64,000 nt of DNA from Trissonchulus latispiculum (taxonomy: Eukaryota > Nematoda > Enoplea > Enoplida > Ironidae): NCBI GenBank assembly GCA_030248195.1, contig JASAND010026574.1, positions 1 through 64,000 of the forward strand, in the 5' to 3' direction. Shown here in pieces: positions 1 through 12,689 of the stretch. The notes beneath the pieces were generated by a model. It was given only the letters and a program-made list of their open reading frames with translations. It made no database searches and was not told the DNA's origin. Position numbers and translations under genes: made by a program. Within the stretch, counting starts at the first letter, position 1, and each line of letters begins with the position of its first letter.

Positions 1-211
1 ATACATTTGCTTCGAACGTTTAGTTAAGAAAGTTATATAACAATCAATCTCGCCTCTACTCCCTGTTTACAGAAACCTGTTTCCCATCGCAAAGTGAAGT
101 CACAGCTACCACACACAGAGTAATGTATACGCTATTGAGACAGTGAGAAAAGTATTCCTGACAATATTTCCGAAAAAACAAAACCGCTAACGGCAATGTC
201 ATAAAAATTAC

Positions 212-3200
212 ATTTGTTTTCCTGGATTTATGGACCCTTTGTCAACTTCTCTGTCAAAAGGAGTTCGAATAAAATCTAATGCTCCGTTACTGCCAAAAGC
301 TCCCCACTCGGTATTGATGATCATCTAAAATTTAAGTTACATGCAAGTACGTACGTATATACCTCTCCATTATGTAAGTAAATAGAATCTAAAACACTGG
401 CTTATACAACTCTTTTGCACTTTTCCTATGTAAAGACTGTGCATATAAATCAGGTAATGCACAGTGCAGCGTGCGTATAACTGATTTATACGCACCCTAC
501 ACGCTGGGAAGCCGGTCCCTAATCTAAATTGCTGTCGTGCGTGGCACTCGTGCGCTTCGCGCACTCGTGCCCCACACTCGGAGCTTCCCACACGGCGTGC
601 GTATAAATCAGTGAATGCACGCTAAGGTGTGCTATAAAGTATACTTAATACACGATCAGCCACAAGATCACCGTTGCAGCAATACTAAACAAATTTATTC
701 TCAGACACTCAACTCAAAACTCAAATAATATAGTCAGCTCATGCACTCTGCGCTGCGTAAAATGCACAGAGCTTTGCAAAAGTCAAAACATTACGTATAT
801 AAATGTTAAAATATTAAAATAATATAGCTAAGCTATATAACTAAGCTGAAGAAAGAGTACACTAGGGGCCAATTTCATAAAAAACTTGCAACTTGCACTT
901 GTACTTGCACTTGCACTTGAACTGCAAGTTCAAGTTGCCAGTGTTTCATAAAATTTTTCAGGCAACTTGGCATTTTTTGGTCAGTTTACAAGTCAACTTG
1001 CGGAACTTGCAACGCAAGTGCAAGTACAAGTGCAAGTTGCAAGTAGCAAGTTGCCCGTTCTGTTCATTTTTGATTCAAGTGCTAGTTTCATTTCGTGACA
1101 CGTCTTTAAATGATTATCGTACTATTTTCAATTACTGGTACTCATTATAGCTATTTTTCTATTATTCTATTCTTTGAATTCTTCACGTCGTCCAACAAAA
1201 CCAAAGTATTAACACTTTGGATTTAATAAGTAAAACATTGTTCCAAAATTAAAAACACTTCTTGCAATTTCTGGAGCTCAATAAATTGTTTAAGGCTTGA
1301 GGTTTTGAATTTTTAACTATGTTTGATGTTTCCATGTAGATTTAGCTGGGAACACTGGTTGTGGGCAAAAGATTATCGATATTTGGAAATTGAGAAGGAT
1401 CCCTCCCACTTCCCAAACAAAGTTCCCACCTTCCTCCATCCAAAGTTAAGTTTACCCCGGTTTATAAATCTTTAATCACCCCAATAGTTCCCCCCAAATC
1501 TTCCACAATCTTCTTTGCGATTCATTTGATTTGCCATAGCATTTTTGGCCATTTATAATGTAAATAGATAAGAAATATATATAATATATTTTGTGCGATT
1601 GTAGCAAAGTATTGCAAGAACTTTGAACTTTTTAAATGTAACCATTTTTTCTTTAATGGCCATTTTATTGCTCCAATTGGGTAAGGGCAGAGGCGGAGAC
1701 CACCAAACTTTTTTGCGGTCGTTTGCAAAAAATGACTGAGCGGGCCCTCAAACATTTTCACACTTACACTTATATATCGCTGCGGGGTTAAATTTTTAAG
1801 GAGATAAAAATTGGAAAAGTGTACAATTTTTGAAAATAATTAATGAATTCTTTTGAATGATATTTTTGTATCATTGACAATGCTTTCAGGTGAATGCATT
1901 TTATATCAAAAATTTGAGAATTTAGTCTGTCAAAATCAGCCTAAACTTTTGTGGGCAGAGAGTAGGAAACACATACATCAGCAGTCTGAATCTGAAGTTT
2001 CTTCCCCTACTCCGCAAGAGGTCCAATTCGGAATAATTGTGAAATTTCATGGGACTTAACAGCACTAAAGTCTGAAAGTCTGACCAAAATGTCTTGGAAC
2101 CGAACTGTGAACGCATGTCCTGAGTTTTGAGTTCAAAGTTTGAAGGACCTGAGTTTGAACCTTTGAAGTTAGTCCATATAAAGTCAATATTTTTAGAAAC
2201 CTCAGGAGAATGAGAGTCCGCTAAAATCATCATATCCGGTATATAAACGGTTATCGGATACCAAATCGATAAAAACGCTTCAGATTCGGAAAGACAATGC
2301 TAATTCATTCATACTCTAGTATATTGGACCTTGGCTCAAGACATTTCCGTAAATCCGGTTACATCCGGTCCATAACCGGAGCAAAAAGTGTACAGCAAGA
2401 TAGATTGGTCGTACAGTTTCGCCGATAGAATTTTTGGATTCCTCGGGTCGAAATTAGTCTGTATACAAAATTTTGTCCGATTTGAACCAAAATTGTGTGA
2501 TCTATGCTCGTACCTGGTTCGAAAAAACGGGTTCTCCGGTCTGGTGCTCGGAATCGCGGACAAAAATGTTCGTTTTTGGCACAACGAATATTTGGGAGGC
2601 TACTTTCATTATGCCGGTGTAAAAGAAATTGAATATCCGGTTGATTTGAGCTTTGAAGTTTGCGATTTCATGGGCTATTATCTTATCTCAGTATCGGGAG
2701 TCAAATTATTTCATTAAAATGTTATTTTGTCTATCCCTAACAAGTATACACTGCACAGTTTACACTGCAGTTTACTTTAATGTTTCACTTTTTTCAAGAT
2801 TTGGCAAATTGTAGCGCTTCTACCAGGGCTGGTGGATCAGGAAGAAACCAAGGACAAGCCCGAACGGGAGGCGTCAGGCACCCTCGTACCCACGAAACCA
2901 GGACCTAGAAGAGAGAAGGGAAGAGGGAGGTTCAGCTTTTCATTCAGGATTGAAAGTAAAGAATTGGTCCCGCCGGGGATCGAACCACGGCCCTTCTGAC
3001 TCCGGAGCAGACATGCTAACCACTACACCACGGGACCATCAGCTGAACTCCCATTGCAGGCTTATCAATCTTTCCTATGCCTGCTTCCCTTACAAAATTT
3101 AAATATTATATTCCACATGAAATACTCAATATTTCTTGCAGGAATTTCATCAAATGTATACCAAACTTTTCAAATTCATGCATAAAATATATATTGCAAA

Positions 3201-6200
3201 TTTGACAGATGTGTATTAGATTTTATTTAACCACTACGTATTTAACTTATCATGACGATGTATATAATAATCAAATTAAAATATCATATAAATCTAAGGT
3301 AACAGAATTTCGATCTGAAAGATATATTAGAAAAGATAGGTTTGATGAAAGCAAAAAACAGCTGCAGATGTTGAAAGTTTATATACATGGAATAGATTTA
3401 ACGGAAATGTAATATTTAATTGAATAACTCCTGCCGCCATGAATAATAATAATAATAATAATAAATTTAAAACCTTTTACGGAATTAATTCTTAAATGTA
3501 TTAGAGTTGTATTTAATTTTTTGTATATTTAGAAAATGGACAGTTTAAATTGTCTCCAGAAAAAATGGCAAAACTGAAGGTAAAAAGACAACTTGCGAAA
3601 AAACGTTCAGTGAAATTTAACTCAACTACTTGCACCGCAAGTGCAACTAGCAAGTGCAAGTACTGACCGTTTTTATGAAACAGATTTAAAGTGCAAGTGT
3701 TGTCAGGCAACTTGCAACTTGCGGACTTGCAACTTGCAGTTTAAGTGCAAGTCCGCAAGTAGCACTTGCAGTTTTATGAAACAGTTAACTTGTAACTTGC
3801 ATGTGCAAGTTGCAACTAGCACATGCAAGTTGCAAGTTTTAAGTTTTATGAAATTGGCCCTAGGTCTGTCAACAAGTGTCGGCTATCAAATCCAGGTTCA
3901 GCACGCAAAGGTACAGCGAGTAAACACACAGAAACGTTAACTGAGGACAGAAATTACAGTTACTCAAAACTTGCCTCAAACTTTAGGAAAAGCTAAGACA
4001 CAGTTTCCACACACTACTTCTATCAATCAATCAAAAACGACGAATTCTAAGTTTTTTATTCCCACCGGCCACCACCCCTCAGACTCTACACAGACTATAT
4101 GAGTTCTTTTACCATTTTACCATAATGATGCCAATAGTTTCATTACCCGACAGCCAGCATGCAACTAAATACCTCATTATAATGTGATTCTTGCAGACGC
4201 TCTTTCAGCTAAACAGTGTCTTTAATGAAATCATAAGAATTTAAAAACAAATGAAAACAAAAACAAACGCATAAACAAAATCAGCCTAAAAAGAAAATTG
4301 AATAAAGCAACAAATAGCACTAAAATGTTGTAACATAAAACAGAAACAACTGCAACAGACCTCGTCTGGACCATCATCATCAACTTTAAGTTTTGGTATT
4401 CGTGCTAACTTTTCAGTATAGCAAGCATTTGATCCAGTGCCTTAAAAACAAAATAACCAAATGCACGTACTAATTATAATGATCTGTCAATACCCTTGTC
4501 CTATTTGTTCATAAATTCTGCCTAGCTCAAATTCAGTAATAAGATAACACCCACCTACAATAACACCGACATTGCACCGATTGTCCTTGTGGGCACAGGC
4601 CATCAAGGTTCCCACTGTGTCATTCAGCAATGCGACAACGTCGATATCCACATCCTAAATAGGGTTATCATATATTAGAGTACTTTTCAGACATTACTAC
4701 TAAACAAGGAGAACTTAATTGGAGGATGGAAATTGTATTTTTACGACCATCAGATTATTTTGTTGGTCTCATTCTCATGATTCGTAAAATGAAACAACTG
4801 CGGTTGTTGCAACCTACCCTCATCGACCACACCACAAAAGATAACTGTAGAATGTGTATATACTTTACGAAAACACATTCTCTATTACATGAATAGCATT
4901 CACGCAACTGCCCACGTTAACTCTGGGTTATGCCTATGCGTAAGGGCAGAAAACAAGGGAGCACAGGTGTGGCTTTTTACGAGTTTCGCTGGATTTGCAG
5001 GAGCAGATAGCAGAAATTAGACAACTCCACCACGTTCACCCCCTTTCTCACCCCAGTAAAGTAAGCCAGCAATCGCCATCGGAAATCGGAGAACAGAGAT
5101 CGCATAAATATCTGCACTTATATTCTTATATCATATAAACGACGCCCTCTCACCATTTATCTTGCAAACCGACGACCGCGCCCAAGAAAAATCCCTGAAT
5201 AAGCCCAGAATACATAAACTATTAACTAACTGAGTAGGTTTTCCTAAACACTTGACAAAAAATATAAGGACAAGGTTTGCTTTACTCCACGCCTATGCAC
5301 AGCTTCTTGTAGCAATCTGACAACATCTTCGCCCTCCACATTGGAGCACTTGAATCCCTTTGTCCAGGTGACCAGACGAGCAGACGTCAGCCCAGTCTGA
5401 CTGCAAGGAAAGGAGAACGTGAATCCTAGAGGAAGCTTCCCATCTATGCCCTCATCCTTCATAAAGGCCGACATACATGACGCAATGTGATCGAACAACT
5501 AAAATACAAGACAGTTCTGCTAAAAACATTCTCCACCTGCAATTTAACAGGATGATGATAACAGCATCAAAGTAACCGTGGAAATGCGCTAAATATGCGG
5601 ACGAGTATCTATTTTAGAATAAAGCGGCCATTCCTATCATGGGCGCACTTAGGGGGGCCGTCCCCTTAAGCCCCCCCTCCTCCGAAACCAAATTTTATTG
5701 TTCGCGCAGCGCGGACACATATTTAACAAATTTTTCATTCCCCCGGCGCGAAATTGGTTTAATTTCTACTTTATAAATACATAAAGCTTTCTAAACATTT
5801 GTATAGCAGTTTTTTACTTCTGGGGGCGCACGCCCACAGAACCCCCAAAATGGTTTGAGATCCGCCCTCCTCGAAAATATTTTTGATGTGCGTCACTGAC
5901 TCCACGTCTTCAGAGACTTTGGTATGTCTTCCTTCCCCCAAAAATGTTTGCTGGCTACGCCAGAGCGGCACGGCGAGACAAGGTTTTTACTTTGACAACA
6001 ATATATTAGTTCTCTATAGATACGTAGTTGGGCCCCTTTATATATTTGGGCCCAACTGTATAAGCGGACTGAAATTAAATACGTAATGTACCTGATTACC
6101 AGTTCCAACCATAATATCATGAGGTACACGAAAAATCTTTGAGCTCATCTCGGCCTTTCCAGCACCGTGAAGTTTAATCAGAAGAACTCTGAAGTTAGTT

Positions 6201-7102
6201 CCACCCAGGTCAAGCGCCAAGAAATTTCCTTCCTCTAAACAAACAGAAAACTTAAATAACAATGACGGATCCGACAGATACAATCAATGCGGGCATGCTT
6301 TCAAATTATATTATATTGAAATTTCAAGCCAAAAAGCCTCGTTCAGGACTATGTGAAAAGAACCTGGCTTATTTCATGGCGACTTTTTGTGGGGGGAAGC
6401 CCAAAATGGGGCCGTCACCCAAAAAAATTTATTCTACTGGGGACGGGCCCCCCATAAACACCCTTCCCTCCAAACATCGTCGCCCCGCCCAAGAAAAGTG
6501 GGTGCCCCTTTTGGTACCAAATTTTGCCCGGAATAAACGCTCAGAAGGCCAAATTTTCAAAAATTTTCAGGGTTCACCGGAGATTTTTAGTCGATTTTCG
6601 CCAATTTAATTACTAAAACCCGCTTATTTTTGGCGATTATTATAAAAATACGACAATTTTTAGCATGTTTTTAGAAAAATGTTCGGTCCCCCCCAAATGA
6701 CTCGTCCCCCGAGGGCCCCAAGAAAAATTAGCTAGAATAAGCCCAACAAAATGGGGGCATTTTAGGGAACATATTTTCAAATTTTTAAGTTTTTCAAGTG
6801 TAAAAACTGCAAAAATCGCTAAAAACACGTTAGGTGGTTTTTAAGCTAAACTAGTGAAACTTTCGCTCAATAAGGTGTCAGGATTAAATTATCAAAAAGC
6901 ATTAATTTTAAGTAAGTATGTACGTAAACGATATATTGTACACACCTGTTCCATTAGGCACAGAACGGACATAGGATGGCAACATTTTCACCGTGGCAGC
7001 TTCTTCATCTCGTAATCCCAGCTCCATTTCCGATTCCATGGTTGCCATTATTTTTCGTAAGCAGTCATCATCCAAAAGCAATGGTTCCATGTGTTTTTGA
7101 AT
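212..7102 (-). CDS. Hexokinase, partial: six internal exons (N-terminal half)
   Basis: Hexokinase phosphorylates glucose with ATP, the first step of glycolysis, in the cytosol. Exons in gene order on the minus strand: 7102-6946, 6234-6092, 5498-5286, 4654-4555, 4440-4361 and 324-212. All have AG/GT borders and phases that join in frame, giving about 268 residues. Recognised in order: [16 protein letters not shown]; the phosphate-1 motif [14 protein letters not shown]; the family signature [12 protein letters not shown]...[14 protein letters not shown] with the catalytic Asp; VGTGSNACY; and [11 protein letters not shown]. The first exon listed starts at IQKHMEPLL, the same point where vertebrate hexokinase exon 2 starts, so a short coding exon 1 should lie upstream (above 7.1 kb); I could not place it. 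The last exon ends GSINPGKQ plus two bases, and the C-terminal half lies beyond the left edge. The intron between 4361 and 324 is swollen by a transposon at 865-3860. Whether it is a 50-kDa or a duplicated 100-kDa form cannot be told. Confidence 0.95.
865..3860. mobile_element. PIF/Harbinger-like TIR element with CAAGTTG-repeat arms
   Basis: The two ends are inverted copies: GGGGCCAATTTCATAAAA at the left and the complement of TTTTATGAAATTGGCCC at the right. TA (or CTA) is repeated on both sides. Inside each end lies an arm of about 170-230 bp built from a short motif in both orientations (GCAAGTTG / CAACTTGC). Arms are near 890-1065 and 3630-3840. The class is inferred from the GGGCC end and the 3-bp flank; no transposase is recognisable inside. 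It sits in a hexokinase intron. The interior is AT-rich, holds a tRNA-derived segment at 2.8-3.0 kb, and has a 109-codon open frame at 2388-2717 that matches nothing I know. Confidence 0.7.
2815..3037 (-). repeat. tRNA-derived SINE or tRNA pseudogene
   Basis: Read on the minus strand, 3037-2965 is 73 nt with a fully paired 7-bp acceptor stem (GGTCCCG / CGGGACC). It has an A box fitting TRGYNNARNNG (TGGTGTAGTGG) and a B box GGTTCGATCCC. The T stem has two mismatches, the anticodon stem has one, and the base 5' of the anticodon is C instead of T, so it is unlikely to be a working tRNA gene. Unrelated sequence follows down to about 2815, as expected of a SINE body. It lies inside the 865-3860 element. 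Confidence 0.6.
5639..5897. mobile_element. Degenerate hAT-like MITE in hexokinase intron
   Basis: The left end CATGGGCGCACTTAGGGGG and the right end GATGTGCGTCACTG resemble the ends of the element at 9406-9993, with a C- and G-rich interior. No convincing 8-bp duplication flanks it, so this is a diverged or truncated relative. Confidence 0.4.
6340..6830. other. Intronic G/C-tract-rich noncoding repeat sequence
   Basis: This stretch of the hexokinase intron consists of alternating homopolymer tracts (GGGG, CCCC, AAAA, TTTT) resembling the repeat interiors at 18.0-19.1 and 22-25.8 kb. Open frames crossing it show no conserved domain. No clear ends or target duplication were found. Confidence 0.4.
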
Positions 7103-7299
7103 CTGCAAACAAAAACAAGTATATATATATATATACAATTATATCTATATGCATGCAGCCCAATGCTATACAGTAATGGCATTGCGTTTTTACCTTAAAA
7201 ATGCTAATTCTTCGCTAAAAATTTTGGCATATTTTTACCTTTGGCTCGCCCCCCCATTTCCCCCTTCCTGGGGGGGGGGCCCACTTTCAAAACCCCAAA

Positions 7300-7590
7300 A
7301 ACTGCTAGTATAATATGTCCTTCATATCATGGCACCAAAGAACTTTTGGCCGATTCTTCAGTTTTGAGAAATCGAAGCTCAAAAATTTTTGGTCTATGTT
7401 CATTCTGATTTCTGTTAGATGTCAGCATGGCAGAAAATATCAGCTATTTTTTTGCTAGTTTTGCCAGTTTCATAAGCTTATGTGAATTTACAGATAATAG
7501 TCTTTAAAACGATGCATATGGCTCTTTCCAACTCCCAAAATTGCGAAAGTTATATCGTTTCAAAGAATCACCACAAAAGCACTGCACAAA
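7300..7590 (-). repeat. Fragment of TTAA-type element (type 2)
   Basis: Read on the minus strand, this piece matches 27420-27710, the left part of the element at 27409-28394. Shared text includes CGCAATTTTGGGAG and GAATCGGCCAAAAGTTC. It lacks the terminal TTAAGGTGGTGG, so it is a truncated copy. A third, longer copy covers 59930-60190. Confidence 0.65.
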
Positions 7591-7933
7591 ATTTTAATCC
7601 TTCAAAAATTAATTAAAAATTTTAAAGGCCTAAATTAAAATTCTAATTCCAAGATACCACAGTTTAACATGTCAGCGTTATTTTAATGCATAATTTGTCC
7701 AGATTCATCAACGTTTGTCGAGAGATTTTTTTGGCGCACGCGAAAATATGACAACTTTTTAAATTTCCTATGTTTCACACATGAAATCTCAACTTTGAGG
7801 TGAAATTACTTGACAACCGTAACAGTTACGACTTTAATTTTAAAAACTCGTTAAAATAGACTATTTGGACATATGTGAAAATCAGCGAGATCGGAGAAAG
7901 TCGAAAAAATGGCCCAAAAATGGACCCCCCTCC

Positions 7934-8922
7934 TTAAGGTGGTGATTCCTTTTAGAGACATCAACTTTGAGCCATTATTACTCAACCATTACTTGGAGTT
8001 AAGAAGCCATTTTTATATCAAAATGCAGCGTTACATTTGCTGTTTCTACTGAATATAAGGAAACTAACTTTAGTTCTTGGAAATGATTTTACTGCATTTT
8101 CGAAGTAATTTAATTTTCCAAATTTTTGTAGACTAAAGTAAACCTTTTCGTGAGGCATCGGCCACATCATTCGATTCCACTATCAAATAGCTGGGGACTC
8201 TTTTTTAGTTATTATGAAACAGCTCTTCGTTGTAAAGAAATTAGCTAAAATGTATGCGCAACCTGGATTTTGCATACTTTTCCCAACTTTGGCAACCGAC
8301 TACGTTAGCTAGAAAGAAGCAATAGGGACAACTAAAAAAGGGTCCCTGGGTATTTTAGTGTAAAACACGTCCAGTAAGTGGCAACCACCTGGCTTGCATG
8401 GTAAATGCTCCACCATCGCTGGAAAAAAATTGGTCATGTTTTTGCGAAAACTACATTTTCTATGATAGCAGCGTACGGGATAGCAGTTAGAAGATAATAC
8501 TGTCACGGATAATCGGTCTCGACGAGACCTTCAAATTGACACCCGTACTTTAATTTTACGGCTTATGTAGCGTAAGAAATGACGGATTATTTGATTTCTG
8601 CAAAAATGACAAGTTTTCAACTCCAAAATATGAAAATCGACTATATCTCACGATAGCGAAAAGCTAGAAAGGTACTTTAAAAAGCAAAAATGTAGAGCTC
8701 AACAAGATCTTTCGAATGAATATAATCATAGCTATGCAGCTACTGTCTATTTGTCAAAAATCGGTAAAAACGGCCCTGAACGGAGACGTCGAATTTTTGA
8801 AACGGGATTGCGCGGAGGGTGTTAGAATGCTAAAAGAAATTATTTTGGAAAGTTTCATCAAATTTCATCTTGATTTGAACCGTCAATCAACAATATGTGC
8901 CCAAAAGGATTCACCACCTTAA
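7934..8922 (+). mobile_element. TTAA-flanked TIR element, type 1, copy A
   Basis: The element starts TTAAGGTGGTGATTCCTTTT and ends with the inverted form GGATTCACCACCTTAA. TTAA stands at both outer ends, as in piggyBac-like insertions, though the TIR sequence itself is not one I recognise. It is a clear full-length relative of 26423-27412 in the same orientation. A 69-codon frame (8716-8922) near the right end ends at the TAA of the terminal TTAA and is also open in the other copy. No transposase is visible. Confidence 0.7.
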
Positions 8923-9405
8923 GTGGACAGCCACCCCCCACACCACGTTCCATCTTGCATACGACATGTCAGTTGCGTCACTGTATTTTTGTGTTTGTAT
9001 TGTGTTTTTGCACACTTTTTTAAAAAACACACAAAATTTAAAAAACACACGAAAAAGCACACTCAAATTTTCACCTGAAGAAGCCAATTTTTTGTCATTT
9101 TTGGCATAATTTTAAGCTTTTTCCGAAAGATTTTGTATATTTATCCTGTTTATTTATCTGTTTTTGTCGTGTTAACATAGTTGAGCATAGCATAGCAAAG
9201 CCTTCATTATCCTAAGCAACACTGCCATTAGGGACTGTATAATCAATGAAATTGTTTCAAAAGTCTGTGCATACATGGCAATAATAAAATTTACTGGCGA
9301 AAAGTACACGTTCTTAAGGTTTTGTGACCAAAATTTTCGCAATTTTTAAAAGTCTCAACGTCTGGGAGGCTTCGTCCCCCAGACACCCAATATATATATA
9401 GCGCA

Positions 9406-9993
9406 CAGGGGCGCACTTAAGGGGGGGGCGGGGGGGGGGGGGCGCGATTCGAAGGTAGTATAAATTAAGGAGAGAAAGAGGAAAAAGGACAAAAAACCAA
9501 AAAATTTCGCGCCTTCGGCGCGAATTTTCCAGTTTTTAACGGCATATTTATTGCATTTATGAAGAAAAAGCTTGGAATGCATCCGACTTTTCGGAGAAAA
9601 TTACCATTTTTGCCTAAAAATGTCAAGAATTTTAAAAAATTTTCTCAGTTCTTCAGTATGAAAATAATTAAAGATTCGAAGACCGATTTTATTGCAAAAA
9701 CAAAAAATTTCTTCAACTTCTGGGGGGCTCTGCTCCCCAGACCCCCCGGTAGATGAACGACTATCTCGAAATCTTGTGCACCTGGCGAATACAAAAACTT
9801 TTTGAGACTCAACTCCCCTCTTCTAAATCCCGGGTGCGCCCTTGGTCGGCGCTAAGTTTATTCGATTTTTGTTTAATTTACGTACGCTTATTTTTGAATT
9901 TTAAACCTGGTTTTCAAAAATTTTGCCCCCAGACCCCCCAAATTTTTTTGAGGTCCGCACCCCCCCTGAAAAAATTTCCTATGTGCGCCACTG
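9406..9993. mobile_element. Non-autonomous hAT-like element, TSD atagcgca
   Basis: The ends are CAGGGGCGCACTTAAGG and GTGCGCCACTG. The 8 bp atagcgca is repeated exactly at 9398-9405 and 9994-10001. The interior has no long frame but carries a GC hairpin with a CTTCGG loop (GCGCCTTCGGCGCG, near 9508). Similar to 57798-58153 inside and at its ends. Confidence 0.85.
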
Positions 9994-10350
9994 ATAGCGC
10001 AAAAGGATGTCATCAGCCAAGACATTTAATGTTCAGTGCATTAAAATATTGTTTGTAAAGACTAAACAAGCAACATATGCTTTCTTTTTCTTCTGCAAGA
10101 AGCGAAAACTGCTAGATATACGTAGTTATATATAAATGCTGTAAAAACAGTTAAAAACGTGTTAATATTGCGAAAAGTGAATTTCAGGGAAAACACAGAA
10201 TTTTTAAAAAAGCACACATTTTCTTAAAAAACACACTAAAAAGCACAGGTGAAATTATAAACAAAAACCCTGAGTTGCGTAGGAACATGTGGTACATGTT
10301 CAGTTGTCCTTTCCTTTCCCCTAATAATAAGCCGCTGCAATTACAAGAAC

Positions 10351-10930
10351 ACTAATATGGACCAGCTTCGCTGAACAACCCATATTCGCGAAAACTGCCC
10401 AGAGTTTCTACCGGCTGCTGCTTGCTGTTGCTATCGGCAGTTCTTCGGAAAATTGTACCATTTGTCAGCATGACCTTGCAACTATAGGTATATAGTAGTG
10501 CTCCTTATTAGACAACTTAATAATACACGTACATAATGTCAACTGCCTTTCGCATCAATTTAATACAAGATTCTGCGCTGAGAGTGCAGAAAAAACACCT
10601 TGAACACCTTTCTACCAGAACTGCATTGTTTATTTGGAATAAGCTTTAATATTTCAAAATCGTCCCGCTTGCTTTGAAAGCTGAAGAATGTAGATCTTAC
10701 TCGTATGTCATGTGGAGTGGAGCATGAGTGACCGCGAATATGGGTTGTTCAGCGAAGCTGGTCCATATTAGTGCGCTTTTAACCTAGTCCTCCTGGCATT
10801 TACAACCTGTCCCTCCCGTATTAACGTTTTAAAACCTAGTCCTCTGTCCATTTACAACCGAATGTCACCCATATTGCATTTTTCATGCTCCACCGGAGCA
10901 TTTTTGTTCTTGTCCTATTTCATTTTTAAG
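10351..10930. mobile_element. Foldback/MITE element with perfect 40-bp inverted ends, plus right-arm extension
   Basis: 10351-10390 (ACTAATATGGACCAGCTTCG...) is the exact reverse complement of 10733-10772. The following 10773-10930 is the rest of the right arm seen in full in the copy at 13700-14690, including a small hairpin ATGCTCCACCGGAGCAT. The matching outer left arm is missing here, so this copy is truncated on the left. Confidence 0.75.
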
Positions 10931-11122
10931 GTTCTCAGTAAAAAGCAAAAACGTTAAAGCTGTGTGAAAGAAACTTTAAAAATTCCGCCAATCATTAATC
11001 GTCAACCGAAAGTACAGAACAAAGAAGCTTGAAAAGTTCCAAGTTCTTCCCTTTTCTCTATTTTGACAGAAATCCAACATCCAGTACCCATGGCTGCAAT
11101 AGTTTTAGTTGCTGTAGCATAT

Positions 11123-11640
11123 AGCACTCTACTGCAGCGCAACCAAATGCAAACCAAGGAAACTCATAAAACACATTTTGCAATGCTCTTCCGTACTTGT
11201 ATACTAAATTTCGGATAATTGCAACTTACCTGTAGCTAGTTATAGGCCGTGCTGTACTTCAGCAGCACTCTACTGCAGGGCAACCACATGCAAACTACTG
11301 TAGCTGAAGGAAACTCATAAAACACAATTTGCAATGCTCTTCCGTACTTCTTGTATACTAAATTTCGGACAATTGCAACTTACCTGTAGCTAGTTATAGA
11401 CCGTGCTGTACGTCAGCAGCACTCCACTGCAGCGCAACCAGATGCAAACTTTACTGTCGGTGAAGGAAACTCATACGGCAAGATTTGCAATGCTCTGCCG
11501 CACATGTGTGCAAAAGTTCGGACGATTGCAACTTACCTGTAGTTAGTTATAGGCCGTGCTGTACTTCTGCAGCACTCCACTGCAGCGCAACCACATAGTA
11601 ACATCGTAATAAGTATACGAAACGTATCTATAATAGTTTG
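11123..11640. repeat. Tandem repeat, unit about 150 bp, roughly three copies
   Basis: The phrase agcactcyactgcag recurs at about 11123, 11264, 11418 and 11571, spacings of 141-154 bp. Each unit also repeats 'gcaatgctcttccgtac' and 'gcaacttacctgtag'. The related segment at 14880-14960 has only about one unit, so the array expanded in this copy. Confidence 0.7.
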
Positions 11641-11879
11641 TCATGTCCTAAACTATCTGTATGCCGAATTTCAAATACCAGTGACGAATGAATAACTTGT
11701 TATCGAAGGTGCTGTGTTTGGAGCAGCACATACAGCACGGTGGAAGCTAGAAAGTGCACCAACTAACATAGCTACAGTTCCCCCTTACTACAGACATAAT
11801 TTTCACCAAGTTTCATGTTTAGCCGTTTACAGTAAGTCTACAGACAGCGTGCTATGGTTGCTGCATAACAGTACAGCAC

Positions 11880-12640
11880 AATAGCAGCACCGCACAGCGC
11901 TGCGACTATGCTCATCGTGTTCAGCGACCCCGATAACCCTTATATGCGTCCCACTATATATATGGCCCAAAACAGCATATTTAGGTCTATTTTTGACTAT
12001 TTTCTGTGGAGTTGGGACTGGGAGTTGGGAATTTTTCCAAAATGGCCATTTGGCCGGACCAACTTTGGGCCGGCCGCCTGAACGATTCTGGCCAGATATC
12101 AAAAATCGCCCTCGTTAGGACATATAAACCCTTCCGTAGATCCTTATGCAACAAACCACGTCTCTCTAGCGTCTAGCGTCTTTGACAAAAATTGGCCATT
12201 TTTGGCCATTTTAGCGCCAAGTCCACTTTTGGCCGGCCGTACAGGTGACCGGCCGGGCCGGGCAGCGAAAAATATCAAAAAGGTTCACTTTCGGGGTATA
12301 TATATATACGTTCAGAAAAACCAAACTTCACCTGCTGAAAATGCCCAGATCGTTCTAACACTGCGACAGAAAATTGCATTTTTCCAAGCGTGACTTACAC
12401 GAAAAAAAAACAAACGGACCTAACTTGCCCGGAAGCGAAAATTTTCAAAGTTGGAAATTTTGACCAAAACTTTTTTGCTACTTGTAGTACTCGTCGTGTA
12501 GATTCCAACGATACCAAAATTGTCCAGTTTCGTTAAGTATTTAGCTGGCACGGAGCTTGAACGGGTCTCCAAGGGCCGCACTGAGCCTTTTACACCCATA
12601 TTATAGGGGAGCGCTCTCGCGCTCCCCTATAATAAATAAT
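11880..12640. repeat. About 750-bp dispersed repeat unit, copy 1
   Basis: It shares long blocks with 15195-15945 and, more weakly, with 16410-17110: 'atgctcatcgtgttcagcg', 'cagcatatttagg', 'aaaacttttttgc', 'ggccgc'. It ends in a near-perfect hairpin at 12598-12636. Frames crossing it differ between copies, so it is not evidently coding. Confidence 0.65.
12598..12636. repeat. Perfect-arm hairpin at end of dispersed unit
   Basis: attataggggagcg and cgctcccctataat are exact reverse complements around a short CTCT-containing loop. A similar hairpin with other stem bases ends the copy at 17.08-17.12 kb (taggggcactatcgcgcccct), so the fold is kept while the sequence changes. The copy at 15.92 kb has lost the right arm. 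Confidence 0.7.
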
Positions 12641-12689
12641 ACCAGTTACTATATTATTACTATTATATATATATTATTACTATCCCGCC

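Noticed and set aside
2965..3037. Functional tRNA gene
   Set aside because: The acceptor stem is perfect and A and B boxes are present, but the T stem and anticodon stem have mismatches and the base before the anticodon is C rather than T.
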